From Candidatus Gastranaerophilales bacterium (lineage in GTDB: Bacteria > Cyanobacteriota > Vampirovibrionia > Gastranaerophilales > Gastranaerophilaceae): a stretch of DNA of 64,000 nt. The position numbers were made by a program, and so were the translations under genes. The first letter of the stretch is position 1; each line of letters opens with the position of its first letter. The notes under the pieces are model-generated. The model was given only the letters and a program-made list of their open reading frames with translations. It made no database searches and had not been told where the DNA came from. The stretch spans positions 62,001 through 126,000 of the forward strand of contig CALVAP010000007.1 of assembly GCA_944325625.1 (NCBI GenBank), in the 5' to 3' direction. Positions 51,896 through 60,100 of this stretch are shown here, piece by piece.

Positions 51896-52085
51896 TAGGG
51901 AAGTCTTAAAATGTAAATGTATAACTGTCTAATATAAGCCCGCAAAGGCGCAAGATTGAGCAGTGAGAGCATCTGGGTAAAGGGCGGGCACCTATATCTT
52001 GCGCAATACCATTCACTGTTGCATACATTCAAACTCACTGCTCATTTTATTTTAATGACATTTTACGTCATTTGGACTTATTCTT
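51896..52085 (+). ncRNA. candidate structured non-coding RNA, about 180-190 nt
   Basis: It starts just after a perfect promoter. The ends can pair: AAGTC (51901-51905) with GACTT (52075-52079), AAATG (51909-51913) with CATTT (52069-52073), TAAATGT (51914-51920) with ACATTTTA (52058-52065, one bulge). Inside are three further perfect complementarities: 6 bp (51938-51943 with 51984-51989), 9 bp (51948-51956 with 51996-52004) and 11 bp (51957-51967 with 52034-52044). The 6- and 9-bp helices interleave as an H-type pseudoknot; the 9- and 11-bp helices also cross, so alternative folds are likely. Length, end pairing and promoter strength recall 6S RNA, but the pseudoknot does not. No long plausible frame. 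The 3' end overlaps the stop of the flavin reductase gene. Confidence 0.6.
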
Positions 52086-52587
52086 TTACAAGAACTTTCT
52101 CTATTTCTGCAATATATAACGTGTGGAAATCGGATTTCTGATACCACAAATCAATCAATTTTTCATCAACAAAGTTTTCGGGCGCATATTTTTGCTTATA
52201 AAGATTTTTACAGAAAACCGCAAGCCTTGCTTCATTAAAATATGGAATTCCATCATAAAACTCAAGACTCAAACCCGAGTTTTGAATTTTATCCTCATCC
52301 CGACCGGATACCGTTCCAAGGTAGTTGAGTTTACTTTTGAACTCATCATTATAAAAAGTAAGAGAAAATCTTCCTGACTCGTCCACCAGTTCTTTTGTAT
52401 ATCTTTGTGGACGAAGAACGACAAAGACAACATTTTTTGCCCACATGACACCCATTGCGCCCCATGAGGCTGTCATTGTATTAACCAAACCGTTAGATTC
52501 CGCACTCACCAACATCCAATCTTTGCCTATCAATTTAAAAGTATTTTCTTGCAATTCTTTTGGTGAAATTTCTTTAAAACCCTGCAT
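52078..52587 (-). CDS. flavin reductase family protein
   Basis: A 169-residue FMN-binding split-barrel protein of the flavin reductase-like family. The start FKEISPKELQENTFKLIGKD and MTASWGAMGVMWAKNVVFVV, then RPQRYTKELVDESGRFSLTF, are typical of this group in anaerobes. The natural substrate is unknown. ATG 52587 with GGAG 6 bases upstream is preferred to the start at 52599. Its stop lies within the end of the opposite-strand RNA. Confidence 0.88.
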   Translation of the reverse strand: MQGFKEISPKELQENTFKLIGKDWMLVSAESNGLVNTMTASWGAMGVMWAKNVVFVVLRPQRYTKELVDESGRFSLTFYNDEFKSKLNYLGTVSGRDEDKIQNSGLSLEFYDGIPYFNEARLAVFCKNLYKQKYAPENFVDEKLIDLWYQKSDFHTLYIAEIEKVLVKE

Positions 52588-52634
52588 AACAATCTCCAAT
52601 AAACTACTAAATCATTATAACAAAAATTTTTAAT

Positions 52635-53357
52635 TTAAATTCCCGCATCCAGTTTAGGAATTTTAATGTTGAAAATCTTTTCCACATCAACACTATTTAA
52701 AATAGTATCAATCATGCCTCCGGGAGTAAGCGTATTTGCATACTCGACATCTCTGACAATACCCAAAACCTTTGTATCTGAATATTCTTCTATCAATCTC
52801 GGGGCAGTTCTTATTGCAATATCATCTGTACCCTTTGGATAACGATTAATTATAACCCCGCGCACATCTATTCCCTGTTGCTTTGCAAAATTAACCGTCA
52901 AAAGTACATGATTAATTGTACCCAAATCCGGACGCGCTACAATAACCAGAGGCAAATTCAACAATTTCACAACATCACTGGTTAGCATAGAAGGTGCAAC
53001 AGGAACACACAAACCACCTGCTCCTTCCGTAATTACAAGGTCACACTTTTCATCAAGTTGTTTGTAATCACGAACAACTCTATTCATATCAATATGAATC
53101 CCATCTATTTCTGCCGCTAAAGAGGGGGCAGTAGGAGGTTTCATAAGATATGTACAAGATGTTTCAACAAATGCATCAATCTTTTTTACATAAGCTAAAT
53201 CCGGAGCAATTAGAAACCCGTTTTTTTCTTCGGCACCGCTTTGAAACGGCTTAAACACACCTGTTTTATATCCCAAAGACTGCATCAAAGCCGCAAGTCC
53301 CGCTGTTATAAATGTTTTACCTATATCTGTATCCGTTCCCGATATAAAAATATTCAT
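52635..53357 (-). CDS. bioD: dethiobiotin synthetase
   Basis: A 240-residue ATP-dependent enzyme forming the ureido ring of dethiobiotin from DAPA and CO2. The P-loop GTDTDIGKTF at the start, PFQSGAEE, TEGAGGLCVP and GVIINRY are diagnostic. A much longer frame (to 53576) is antisense to sulP and is not real; the ATG at 53357 gives the family N-terminus. No other biotin gene is in the window. TATAAT at 53376-53371 leaves only a short leader and no ribosome binding site. The start lies 22 bases from the divergent sulP start. Confidence 0.94.
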   Translation of the reverse strand: MNIFISGTDTDIGKTFITAGLAALMQSLGYKTGVFKPFQSGAEEKNGFLIAPDLAYVKKIDAFVETSCTYLMKPPTAPSLAAEIDGIHIDMNRVVRDYKQLDEKCDLVITEGAGGLCVPVAPSMLTSDVVKLLNLPLVIVARPDLGTINHVLLTVNFAKQQGIDVRGVIINRYPKGTDDIAIRTAPRLIEEYSDTKVLGIVRDVEYANTLTPGGMIDTILNSVDVEKIFNIKIPKLDAGI

Positions 53358-53379
53358 TGTCTGTGGTACCATTATAAAT

Positions 53380-55026
53380 ATGACTAACATATTAAGTAAA
53401 TCACAAATAAAAAACTTTTTAAATACAGCCAAAGGCGATACCCTTGGGGGGATTATTGCGGCGATAATAGCACTTCCGCAAGCTCTCGCATTTGGAGTTG
53501 CAACAGGTCTTGGAGCAAGCGCAGGAATATGGAGCGCAATTATTTTATCTCTGATAGTTTGCCTTTTGGGGTGCAAATTCCCATTAATCTCTGGTCCTAC
53601 TGGGCCTACCGCTATTGTTCTGGCTTCTGCTGTTGCTCTATATTCCGGTAATCCGTCATTGATAATTTCAATCCTTATTCTTGTTGGAATTTTTCAGCTG
53701 GTTTTATCATTTACAAAAAGCTCCGAATTAGTCAAATTTGTTCCCTATCCAGTAATTTCAGGGTTTATGAACGGAGTCGGTACAATCCTTATAATACTTC
53801 AAATTGCTCCCATTTTAGGGCATAAAATGTATTCTTCTCCAACAGAAACTATTCAAAATCTGCTTGGAATGTTTTCAAACGTTTCCGCAGAACCAATCGC
53901 ACTGGGGCTTCTTACACTTGCTATAATATTCTACTCTCCAAAATGGCTTAACAGAATTATCCCTGTTCAACTGCTTGCCCTTGTTGCTGTAACTTGGATT
54001 TCTACTGTTCTTCAAATTCCGACAGAGAGAATTGGCGAAATAAGTATTCACCTGCCTAAAATAACAATTCCTGCCATTACCTTTACAGAATTCATAAAAA
54101 TTTCACCTACTGCTCTTGTAATAGCTATAATCTGTTCCGTTGAAACACTTTTGACAACACTTGTTTTAGACTCACTTTTGAAAGAAAAACACAATACCAA
54201 AAAGGTGCTTATGGCACATGGAATTGGTAATATGGTTTGTGGCTTTTTTGGGCTTTTAACCGGAGCAGGTGCAACTATGCGAAGTGCTGCGGCAATAAAC
54301 AACGGAGCAACAACAAGATTTGCCTCATTAATTCATGCTATAGTTCTTCTTGCTGTTATTTTTTATTTTGCTCCTTATGCCCAAGAAATTCCGCTTGCAG
54401 TTTTAGCAGGTATTCTTATTAAAATAGGTTACGACATTATTGACACAAAATTTATAAAAGTTATAAAATATGCTCCAAAAGATGATTTAATAGTTGCGTT
54501 GAGCGTTTTTCTTTTGACTGTTTTTCACGACCTTATTTTTGCAATCGGAGTAGGCATAGTTCTTGCTGCATTACTTTATGCAAAACGCATAGCCGACCAA
54601 ACTAATGTGGAAGTAAAAGAAGTCTATGGCAAAGAAATAATGAGCCTTGAAACGAAGCTTATAAAAGATTTTAAGTATAAAATTCGTGTTGTCCACATTG
54701 ACGGTCAGTTTTTCTTCGGCTCCGCTACACAAATCGTTTCCAAATTTGAAGAACTTTTGGGGACAAAGTATTTAATTTTAAACTACGAATCAAGCGCAAA
54801 GCTTGATATTTCAGCTATATTTGCACTGGAAGATATCGTTGTTAGGCTCAAATCCCAACATATCAAACTGTTTATTGTAATAAAAAATGAAGAAATAAAA
54901 ACACAGCTTGAAAATCACGGTATAGCAGAACAAATAGGCTTACATCATATATTTTTTAACGAAGTGGACGCAATAGAAACAGCAAAAAAATATTTAAAAA
55001 GAAAAATTAGAAAAATTTCAAAATAA
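53380..55026 (+). CDS. SulP family anion transporter with STAS domain
   Basis: A 548-residue membrane transporter. The N-terminal 400 residues contain the SLC26/SulP pattern (GDTLGGIIAAIIALPQALAFG, ISGPTGPTAIVLA, AISGFMNGVGTILI-like VISGFMNGVGTILI, MRSAAAINNGA), and the C-terminal about 110 form a cytoplasmic STAS domain (VHIDGQFFFGSATQIVSKFE). Substrates in the family include sulfate, bicarbonate and dicarboxylates; none can be chosen here. Divergent from bioD with no room for an ordinary promoter between the starts. Confidence 0.92.
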   Translation: MTNILSKSQIKNFLNTAKGDTLGGIIAAIIALPQALAFGVATGLGASAGIWSAIILSLIVCLLGCKFPLISGPTGPTAIVLASAVALYSGNPSLIISILILVGIFQLVLSFTKSSELVKFVPYPVISGFMNGVGTILIILQIAPILGHKMYSSPTETIQNLLGMFSNVSAEPIALGLLTLAIIFYSPKWLNRIIPVQLLALVAVTWISTVLQIPTERIGEISIHLPKITIPAITFTEFIKISPTALVIAIICSVETLLTTLVLDSLLKEKHNTKKVLMAHGIGNMVCGFFGLLTGAGATMRSAAAINNGATTRFASLIHAIVLLAVIFYFAPYAQEIPLAVLAGILIKIGYDIIDTKFIKVIKYAPKDDLIVALSVFLLTVFHDLIFAIGVGIVLAALLYAKRIADQTNVEVKEVYGKEIMSLETKLIKDFKYKIRVVHIDGQFFFGSATQIVSKFEELLGTKYLILNYESSAKLDISAIFALEDIVVRLKSQHIKLFIVIKNEEIKTQLENHGIAEQIGLHHIFFNEVDAIETAKKYLKRKIRKISK

Positions 55027-55096
55027 TTTCTTTTAAACTCGATTTATCGGTTGTTTTGTTGTATTATTTGTTTATGAAAGAGAAAAGAGGCGAAAT

Positions 55097-56362
55097 ATGC
55101 TTGATATAAAATTAATCAGAGAAAACCCCGAAAAAATTAATGAACTATTGAAAAGACGCAACCCCGAGCTTTCTATAGACGGAGTTTTGGAAATAGATAC
55201 TGAAAGAAGAAAAATTCAATTTGAAGCGGATGAACTTCGAGCAAAAAGAAAAAACGATTCGCAAAAAATCGGAATGATGAAAAAAAATGGTGAAAATACC
55301 GACGCAATTCAAGAAGAAGTTCGTAAACTCGGAGAAGAAATAAAATTACTTGAAGAAAAAGAAGCAGAACTTAACGAAACACAAACAAATCTTCTTCTTC
55401 ATATTCCAAATACTCCCGATGAAACGACCCCCATAGGGCTTAGCGAAGATAATAACATAGCAATAAAATATTTTGGTGAACCGACAAAAGCAGATTTTGA
55501 GCTTAAAGCACACTGGGATATATGCACAGAAAAAGGCTATGTAGATTTCGAACGCGGGGTTAAACTTGCTCAATCAAGATTTTCACTTTATAGAGGACTT
55601 GGCGCAAAACTTGAACGCGCAATAATAAACTTTTTCCTAAACACTCATACCGAAGAACACGGCTATGAAGAAATTCTTCCGCCTGTTTTGGTGAATTCAG
55701 ATGCAATGAAAGGTACAGGTCAGCTGCCCAAGTTTAGAGAAGATATGTACAAGTGCGAAAACGAGGACTTGTTTCTTATTCCAACAGCTGAAGTTCCTGT
55801 TACAAATATTTATGCAGGTGAAATTCTTGCAGAAGATGACCTTCCTAAATATATGACAGCATATACCCCCTGCTTTAGAAGAGAAGCAGGTTCCGCAGGG
55901 AAAGACACAAGAGGACTAATCAGACAACACCAGTTCAACAAAGTAGAACTGGTAAAACTCTGTACACCTCAAACTTCTGCTGACGAACACGAAAAATTGA
56001 CACAAAATGCAGAAAGAGTGCTGGAGCTTTTAGGTCTGCCTTATAGAAGAGTTGCCCTTTGTTGCGGTGACATAGGTTTTTCTGCGAAGAAATGTTATGA
56101 TCTAGAAGTCTGGATGCCTTCTTATAACGCATATAAAGAAATTTCAAGTTGTTCAAATTTTGGAGACTATCAGGCAAGAAGGGCAAATATAAGATACCGT
56201 AATAAAGAAACAGGAAAAACCGAATTTGTCCATACCTTAAACGGCTCAGGACTTGCAGTCGGAAGAACATTTGCAGCTATACTTGAAAACTTCCAACAAA
56301 AAGACAGTTCAATATTAATTCCTAAAGTCTTAAGACCTTATATGGGAGTTGATAAAATATAA
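55097..56362 (+). CDS. serS: seryl-tRNA synthetase
   Basis: A 421-residue class II synthetase. The N-terminal coiled-coil arm that holds the tRNA-Ser long variable arm is at about residues 25-105 ([19 protein letters not shown]). Motif 2 is [22 protein letters not shown] and motif 3 [19 protein letters not shown] (each split here). TAEVPVTN is the serine-site loop. GAGG precedes the ATG. Its stop overlaps the tmk start by one base. Confidence 0.97.
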   Translation: MLDIKLIRENPEKINELLKRRNPELSIDGVLEIDTERRKIQFEADELRAKRKNDSQKIGMMKKNGENTDAIQEEVRKLGEEIKLLEEKEAELNETQTNLLLHIPNTPDETTPIGLSEDNNIAIKYFGEPTKADFELKAHWDICTEKGYVDFERGVKLAQSRFSLYRGLGAKLERAIINFFLNTHTEEHGYEEILPPVLVNSDAMKGTGQLPKFREDMYKCENEDLFLIPTAEVPVTNIYAGEILAEDDLPKYMTAYTPCFRREAGSAGKDTRGLIRQHQFNKVELVKLCTPQTSADEHEKLTQNAERVLELLGLPYRRVALCCGDIGFSAKKCYDLEVWMPSYNAYKEISSCSNFGDYQARRANIRYRNKETGKTEFVHTLNGSGLAVGRTFAAILENFQQKDSSILIPKVLRPYMGVDKI

Positions 56363-56979
56363 TGACCGAAAAGAAGGGTTTATTCATAACATTTGAAGGT
56401 GGAGATGGCTGCGGAAAAACAACTCAGCTAAATCTTGTTGCGAAATATTTTAGAGAAAAAGGCAAGGTAGTACTTGTTACAAGAGAACCTGGTTCTATAG
56501 GATTAGGACAAAAACTTCGCGAACTCATCTTGCATTACGATGAAGATATTGCCCCAACGGCAGAAGCTTTTCTTTTTCTTGCCGACAGAGCCCAGCATGT
56601 TTGCAAACTTATAAAGCCTGCAATTGAGCAAGGGAAAGTCGTTCTTTGTGACAGACACACGGACTCTTCTGTTGCATATCAGGGCTACGGGCGAGGCGAG
56701 AATATCGAACAAATAAAAAACTTCAACAATATTGCCACCCAAGGACTTATCCCAGACCTTACACTTGTTTTTGATGTTTCCGAGGATATAGCACAAAAAC
56801 GTCTAGGAAAGGAAAAAGACCGAATGGAATCAGCTGGGAGAAACTTTCACAAAAGAGTTCGTGAAGGTTATCTTGAAATAGCAAAACAGGAACCTCAACG
56901 TGTAAGAGTTATCGACGCAAACCTACCTATCGAAGACGTTTTTGAACAAGTTAAAAAGATTATCAATGAAAAAATATAA
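56362..56979 (+). CDS. tmk: thymidylate kinase
   Basis: A 205-residue dTMP kinase. It has the P-loop EGGDGCGKTTQ, the DRH-type motif CDRHTDSSVAYQGYGRG, TREPGSIGLGQKLRELIL and the lid region RLGKEKDRMESAG. It makes dTDP for DNA synthesis. It is coupled to serS (TAATG) and followed after 10 bases by a small conserved gene. Confidence 0.96.
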   Translation: MTEKKGLFITFEGGDGCGKTTQLNLVAKYFREKGKVVLVTREPGSIGLGQKLRELILHYDEDIAPTAEAFLFLADRAQHVCKLIKPAIEQGKVVLCDRHTDSSVAYQGYGRGENIEQIKNFNNIATQGLIPDLTLVFDVSEDIAQKRLGKEKDRMESAGRNFHKRVREGYLEIAKQEPQRVRVIDANLPIEDVFEQVKKIINEKI

Positions 56980-56989
56980 GGAAAATACT

Positions 56990-57316
56990 ATGGCAAATCA
57001 ACGCTGGTATGACAAAGATCCAATTTTAAAAGAAGCACTTGAGCTGTTGAAACTTCAACCCGCAGACAAACAGGCAGGAGCAACAGATTTCATAATAAAA
57101 TTACAAGAAGAAATAGCTAAAGATGTTATAGAGCGTGTATATGAAATGATTAGCAAATACCAAAATACAGGTAATCGCTGGTATGACCACGACCCCGTGC
57201 TTTTAAAGGCTATGGAAACACTACGGGTAGCGCCTCCCGAAACACAGCGATTAGCCGCAAAAAAACTTTTGCAAAATCTTGAAACTATAGCAGAAGAATC
57301 GGAAGAAAATGAGTAA
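56990..57316 (+). CDS. unknown protein made of two WYDxDP repeats
   Basis: A 108-residue protein with an internal duplication: RWYDKDPILKEALELLKLQP near residue 5 and RWYDHDPVLLKAMETLRVAP near residue 62, each followed by a helix. ATG 56990 with AAGGA 7 bases upstream is preferred over 56942, which lies inside tmk. Its end overlaps folE2 by 8 bases, so it is translated with it. No function is known to me; the repeat suggests a small helical adaptor. Confidence 0.75.
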   Translation: MANQRWYDKDPILKEALELLKLQPADKQAGATDFIIKLQEEIAKDVIERVYEMISKYQNTGNRWYDHDPVLLKAMETLRVAPPETQRLAAKKLLQNLETIAEESEENE

Positions 57317-58103
57317 ATTTTTAAAAGATATTCAAAATCAACAAGACAAAAGAGGCATAGCTATTCAAAAAGTAGGGATTAAAGATGTAGAAATCCCTTT
57401 GACTATACAACGCAAAAATGATTCCAATCAAACTGTCTATGCCAAAGCAAGAATGAGTGTATCTTTACCGCAAACATTCAAAGGTACACACATGTCACGT
57501 TTTATGGAAGTCATTGAGGAATGGCGTTCAAAAAACCTTCTTGGTATTGATATCAAAGGAATTTTAAAAGATTTCCAACAAAAACTAAATGCCCAAAGTG
57601 CACATGTACGCTTTACATTCAAATATTTTGTCAAAAAAGAAGCACCAATAAGCAAATCTCAATCTGTGATGGGCTATGAGTGTTCTTTTGAAGGCAACAT
57701 AAATAGGGAGAACTATGAATTTTTGCTCGGTGTAAAAGTTCCCGTGACAACCCTTTGCCCCTGTTCAAAAGAAATTTCAAACTACAGTGCACACAATCAA
57801 AGAGCAATAATTAAGATTGTAGTCAGTTATGATGAAAAAGAACATATCTGGCTAGAGGACTTGATTAGTCTGGCAGAAAGCTGTGGCTCTTGCGAGCTTT
57901 ATCCAATTTTAAAACGTGAAGATGAAAAGTTTGTAACAGAAAAAGCATATGATAATCCCAAATTTGTTGAAGATGTTATTAGGGACGTAATACTTGAACT
58001 TAAAGCAAATAAGGTTATAAACAGATTCGAAGTAGAGTGTGAAGCATTTGAAAGCATCCATAATCACTCTGCCTGGGCTTATCAAAAAGAAGTCCTGAGG
58101 TAA
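57309..58103 (+). CDS. folE2: GTP cyclohydrolase I type IB (FolE2)
   Basis: A 264-residue FolE2, which opens GTP to dihydroneopterin triphosphate, the first step to tetrahydrofolate (and queuosine). KVGIKDVEIPLTIQ at the N-terminus, SLPQTFKGTHMSRFMEV, and the Cys of TLCPCSKEIS are diagnostic; HNHSAWAYQ-type His/Glu residues lie at the end (IHNHSAWA). FolE2 tolerates several metals and often replaces zinc-dependent FolE under zinc shortage. It overlaps the upstream small gene. Confidence 0.95.
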   Translation: MSKFLKDIQNQQDKRGIAIQKVGIKDVEIPLTIQRKNDSNQTVYAKARMSVSLPQTFKGTHMSRFMEVIEEWRSKNLLGIDIKGILKDFQQKLNAQSAHVRFTFKYFVKKEAPISKSQSVMGYECSFEGNINRENYEFLLGVKVPVTTLCPCSKEISNYSAHNQRAIIKIVVSYDEKEHIWLEDLISLAESCGSCELYPILKREDEKFVTEKAYDNPKFVEDVIRDVILELKANKVINRFEVECEAFESIHNHSAWAYQKEVLR

Positions 58104-58133
58104 TGTAAAAGTTTTTGTAAGAAAATATTTTGC

Positions 58134-58139
58134 TATAAT
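58134..58139 (+). promoter_or_regulatory. -10 box for leaderless uracil-DNA glycosylase gene
   Basis: TATAAT ends 7 bases before the ATG at 58147; a weak -35 (TTTTTG, 16-base spacer) precedes it. No ribosome binding site. Confidence 0.55.
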
Positions 58140-58146
58140 TAAACCT

Positions 58147-58767
58147 ATGGAAATTACATACAACAAAACGAGCAACAACGATAAAAAAGTAGAATTGGAT
58201 AAAATAAAAAAGAAATGCTTGTCTTGCCAAAAATGTCCGCTTGGCAAAACAAGAACAAAACTCGTTTTTTCTTCGGGAAACCCTAACAGCAAAATGATGC
58301 TTATAGGTGAAGCTCCTGGATACTGGGAAGATGTTAAAGGAGAACCTTTTGTCGGAAAAGCAGGTCAGCTTTTGGATAAAATATTTGCTTCTGTCGGGCT
58401 ATCAAGAGAAAATGACGTTTACATTTGTAATACACTAAAATGCAGACCACCTGACAATCGTGACCCATTACCCGAAGAAAAAGAAGCTTGTCGAGAACAT
58501 CTTGATGCCCAACTTAATATTATAAAACCTCAGATAATCCTGCTATGCGGACGAGTTGCGGTACAATCCATGTTAGATACAAACTTGGGTATAACAAAGA
58601 TTAGGGGCAAATGGTTTGACGGTCCTAACGGTTGCAAAATGATGCCAATTTTTCACCCATCCTATCTTTTACGAAATGATTCCCGAGAAAAAGGCAGTCC
58701 AAAATGGCTTATGTGGCAAGATATCCAAGAAATTAAAAGAGTCTATGACACTATTAAATCCGAATGA
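58147..58767 (+). CDS. family 4 uracil-DNA glycosylase
   Basis: A 206-residue iron-sulfur uracil-DNA glycosylase. The N-terminal CLSCQKCPLGKTRTKLVF carries cluster cysteines, with the remaining ligands in YICNTLKCRPPDNRDP and EEKEAC. Motif 1 is GEAPGYWEDVKGEPFVG, and the second motif HPSYLLRN. It removes uracil from DNA after cytosine deamination. Similar N-terminal-domain proteins are fused to phage polymerases, but length and context fit the repair enzyme. It overlaps the convergent cupin gene by 14 bases. Confidence 0.94.
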   Translation: MEITYNKTSNNDKKVELDKIKKKCLSCQKCPLGKTRTKLVFSSGNPNSKMMLIGEAPGYWEDVKGEPFVGKAGQLLDKIFASVGLSRENDVYICNTLKCRPPDNRDPLPEEKEACREHLDAQLNIIKPQIILLCGRVAVQSMLDTNLGITKIRGKWFDGPNGCKMMPIFHPSYLLRNDSREKGSPKWLMWQDIQEIKRVYDTIKSE

Positions 58768-59056
58768 GCATCATTTTTGAGCGTTCCTGCGCACAAACGG
58801 CATGCTCTATGTTCGGTGGGATAATAAGCATTTCTCCTTTGGAAAGTAAATATTTATTGTTATCGATACTAAACTCGATTACTCCCTCAATAACATAAAC
58901 ACAAGCATATGTCGAAACCACATGCTTAGAGATTTTGACATCTTTGTCCAACGCAAAAACTCTAAGTGAACTTTGCTCATTTTCAACAAGAATATTTACA
59001 CTTAACTCTCCGTTTACATAATCAACAGTATTTTCAATTTCAAAAATTTTACACAT
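58754..59056 (-). CDS. small cupin-domain protein
   Basis: A 100-residue single cupin barrel. VEGEIEF-like YVIEGVIEFSI, LLSKGEMLIIPPNIEHAV are the two cupin motifs, though the first lacks the usual two His (it reads KHVVSTYACVYVIEG), so metal binding may be altered. ATG 59056 with AAGGAGC 5 bases before it is preferred over 59104. Small cupins often sense or bind sugars or amino acids; no specific role is assigned. Confidence 0.8.
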   Translation of the reverse strand: MCKIFEIENTVDYVNGELSVNILVENEQSSLRVFALDKDVKISKHVVSTYACVYVIEGVIEFSIDNNKYLLSKGEMLIIPPNIEHAVCAQERSKMMLIRI

Positions 59057-59213
59057 AACTTGCTCCTTTTTAGATATTCTTTGGAAAAATAAAGAATAAT
59101 TCATTCTACAAGTTGTTTTATAAAGATTAATCTTAAAGCTTTTAAAAAATATTTGTAAAAGTTTATAAAAATAAATAGCAAATAAAAAAATTTAGGACTA
59201 TTATTAGTAAAGT

Positions 59214-60074
59214 ATGCTAAGTTTGATTGAAAAAGAGAAACAGACAGAAAATTTTAAGCTTTCAAAACCTGATTTTTCAACAAAAACAGGACGTGAATTT
59301 TTGGCATTTTACCTTCAATCAAAACTTAAAAAAATAATTGCCCATGACAGAAAAAATGAAGTTCCGATTTTTAAGGAGGTTCAGCCTGATTTTATATCCA
59401 GTTTTTCAAGAAGGTTGATTGATTATCCCAACCAACGCATAATGATAGCCATTACCGGCGAAAGTGCCAGCGGAAAGACAACAATCTGTAAAACAGTTCA
59501 AGAAGCCATAAAACAGTTCGATATGCCGATTGAAATAATAAGTTCCGATAATTATTTCAATGACATTTCTGAATTGATAAAAAAATACGGAGGTTTTGAT
59601 GAGCTGCGGGATAACGGTTATGATGTTGATTCCCCCGAAAGTTTTCAGTTAGCTTTACTAAAAGAAGACCTGCTAAAACTCAAAAACGGAGAAGACGTCA
59701 AAATTCCACAATATCTTGTAAACGGTACAGGAATAAGTGTTCCTAAGGCTATATCCAAAAAATCAAAAAAAATAATAGTAGTAGAAGGAATGGCTTCCGT
59801 TTACAAAGACATAAAAGATGTTTTTGACATAAAGATTTACGTTGATATTGACAAAACAACACAAAAACGATGGTTCTTGGAACGAGCATCAGAACGCAAC
59901 CAAAGTCCAGAAAACGCACTCAAACATTGGGAATATGTACAAATTGCTTCGAAAAAATACGTTCAACCTCAAAAAACCGAATGTGACGTAGTAATTAATG
60001 GTGAATCACACCTTGAATATTATAAACAATTCCTTGAATATATGTACACGGTAACAAATAGTTTCAGCTCATAA
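59214..60074 (+). CDS. uridine kinase-like P-loop kinase
   Basis: A 286-residue protein. A helical N-terminal part of 75 residues precedes the kinase core with P-loop IAITGESASGKTTICK, ISSDNYFND (nucleoside-binding Asp), DVDSPESFQLALLKEDL and IVVEGMASVYKDIKDVFD. This matches the uridine kinase/phosphoribulokinase family; the N-terminal extension is unlike classic Udk, so the substrate is uncertain. A TATTAG/TATTAT -10-like box lies 6-9 bases before the ATG with no ribosome binding site. Confidence 0.8.
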   Translation: MLSLIEKEKQTENFKLSKPDFSTKTGREFLAFYLQSKLKKIIAHDRKNEVPIFKEVQPDFISSFSRRLIDYPNQRIMIAITGESASGKTTICKTVQEAIKQFDMPIEIISSDNYFNDISELIKKYGGFDELRDNGYDVDSPESFQLALLKEDLLKLKNGEDVKIPQYLVNGTGISVPKAISKKSKKIIVVEGMASVYKDIKDVFDIKIYVDIDKTTQKRWFLERASERNQSPENALKHWEYVQIASKKYVQPQKTECDVVINGESHLEYYKQFLEYMYTVTNSFSS

Positions 60075-60100
60075 AAATCAAGTAATCTGCCATAAAATGA

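Noticed and set aside
51956-52141. 61-codon plus-strand frame inside the structured region
   Set aside because: No ribosome binding site at a fitting distance, runs antisense into the flavin reductase gene, and the stretch is better explained by base-paired arms.
53358-53576. Longer N-terminus for bioD
   Set aside because: This part is the antisense of the sulP coding sequence; dethiobiotin synthetases start at MNIFISGTDTD.
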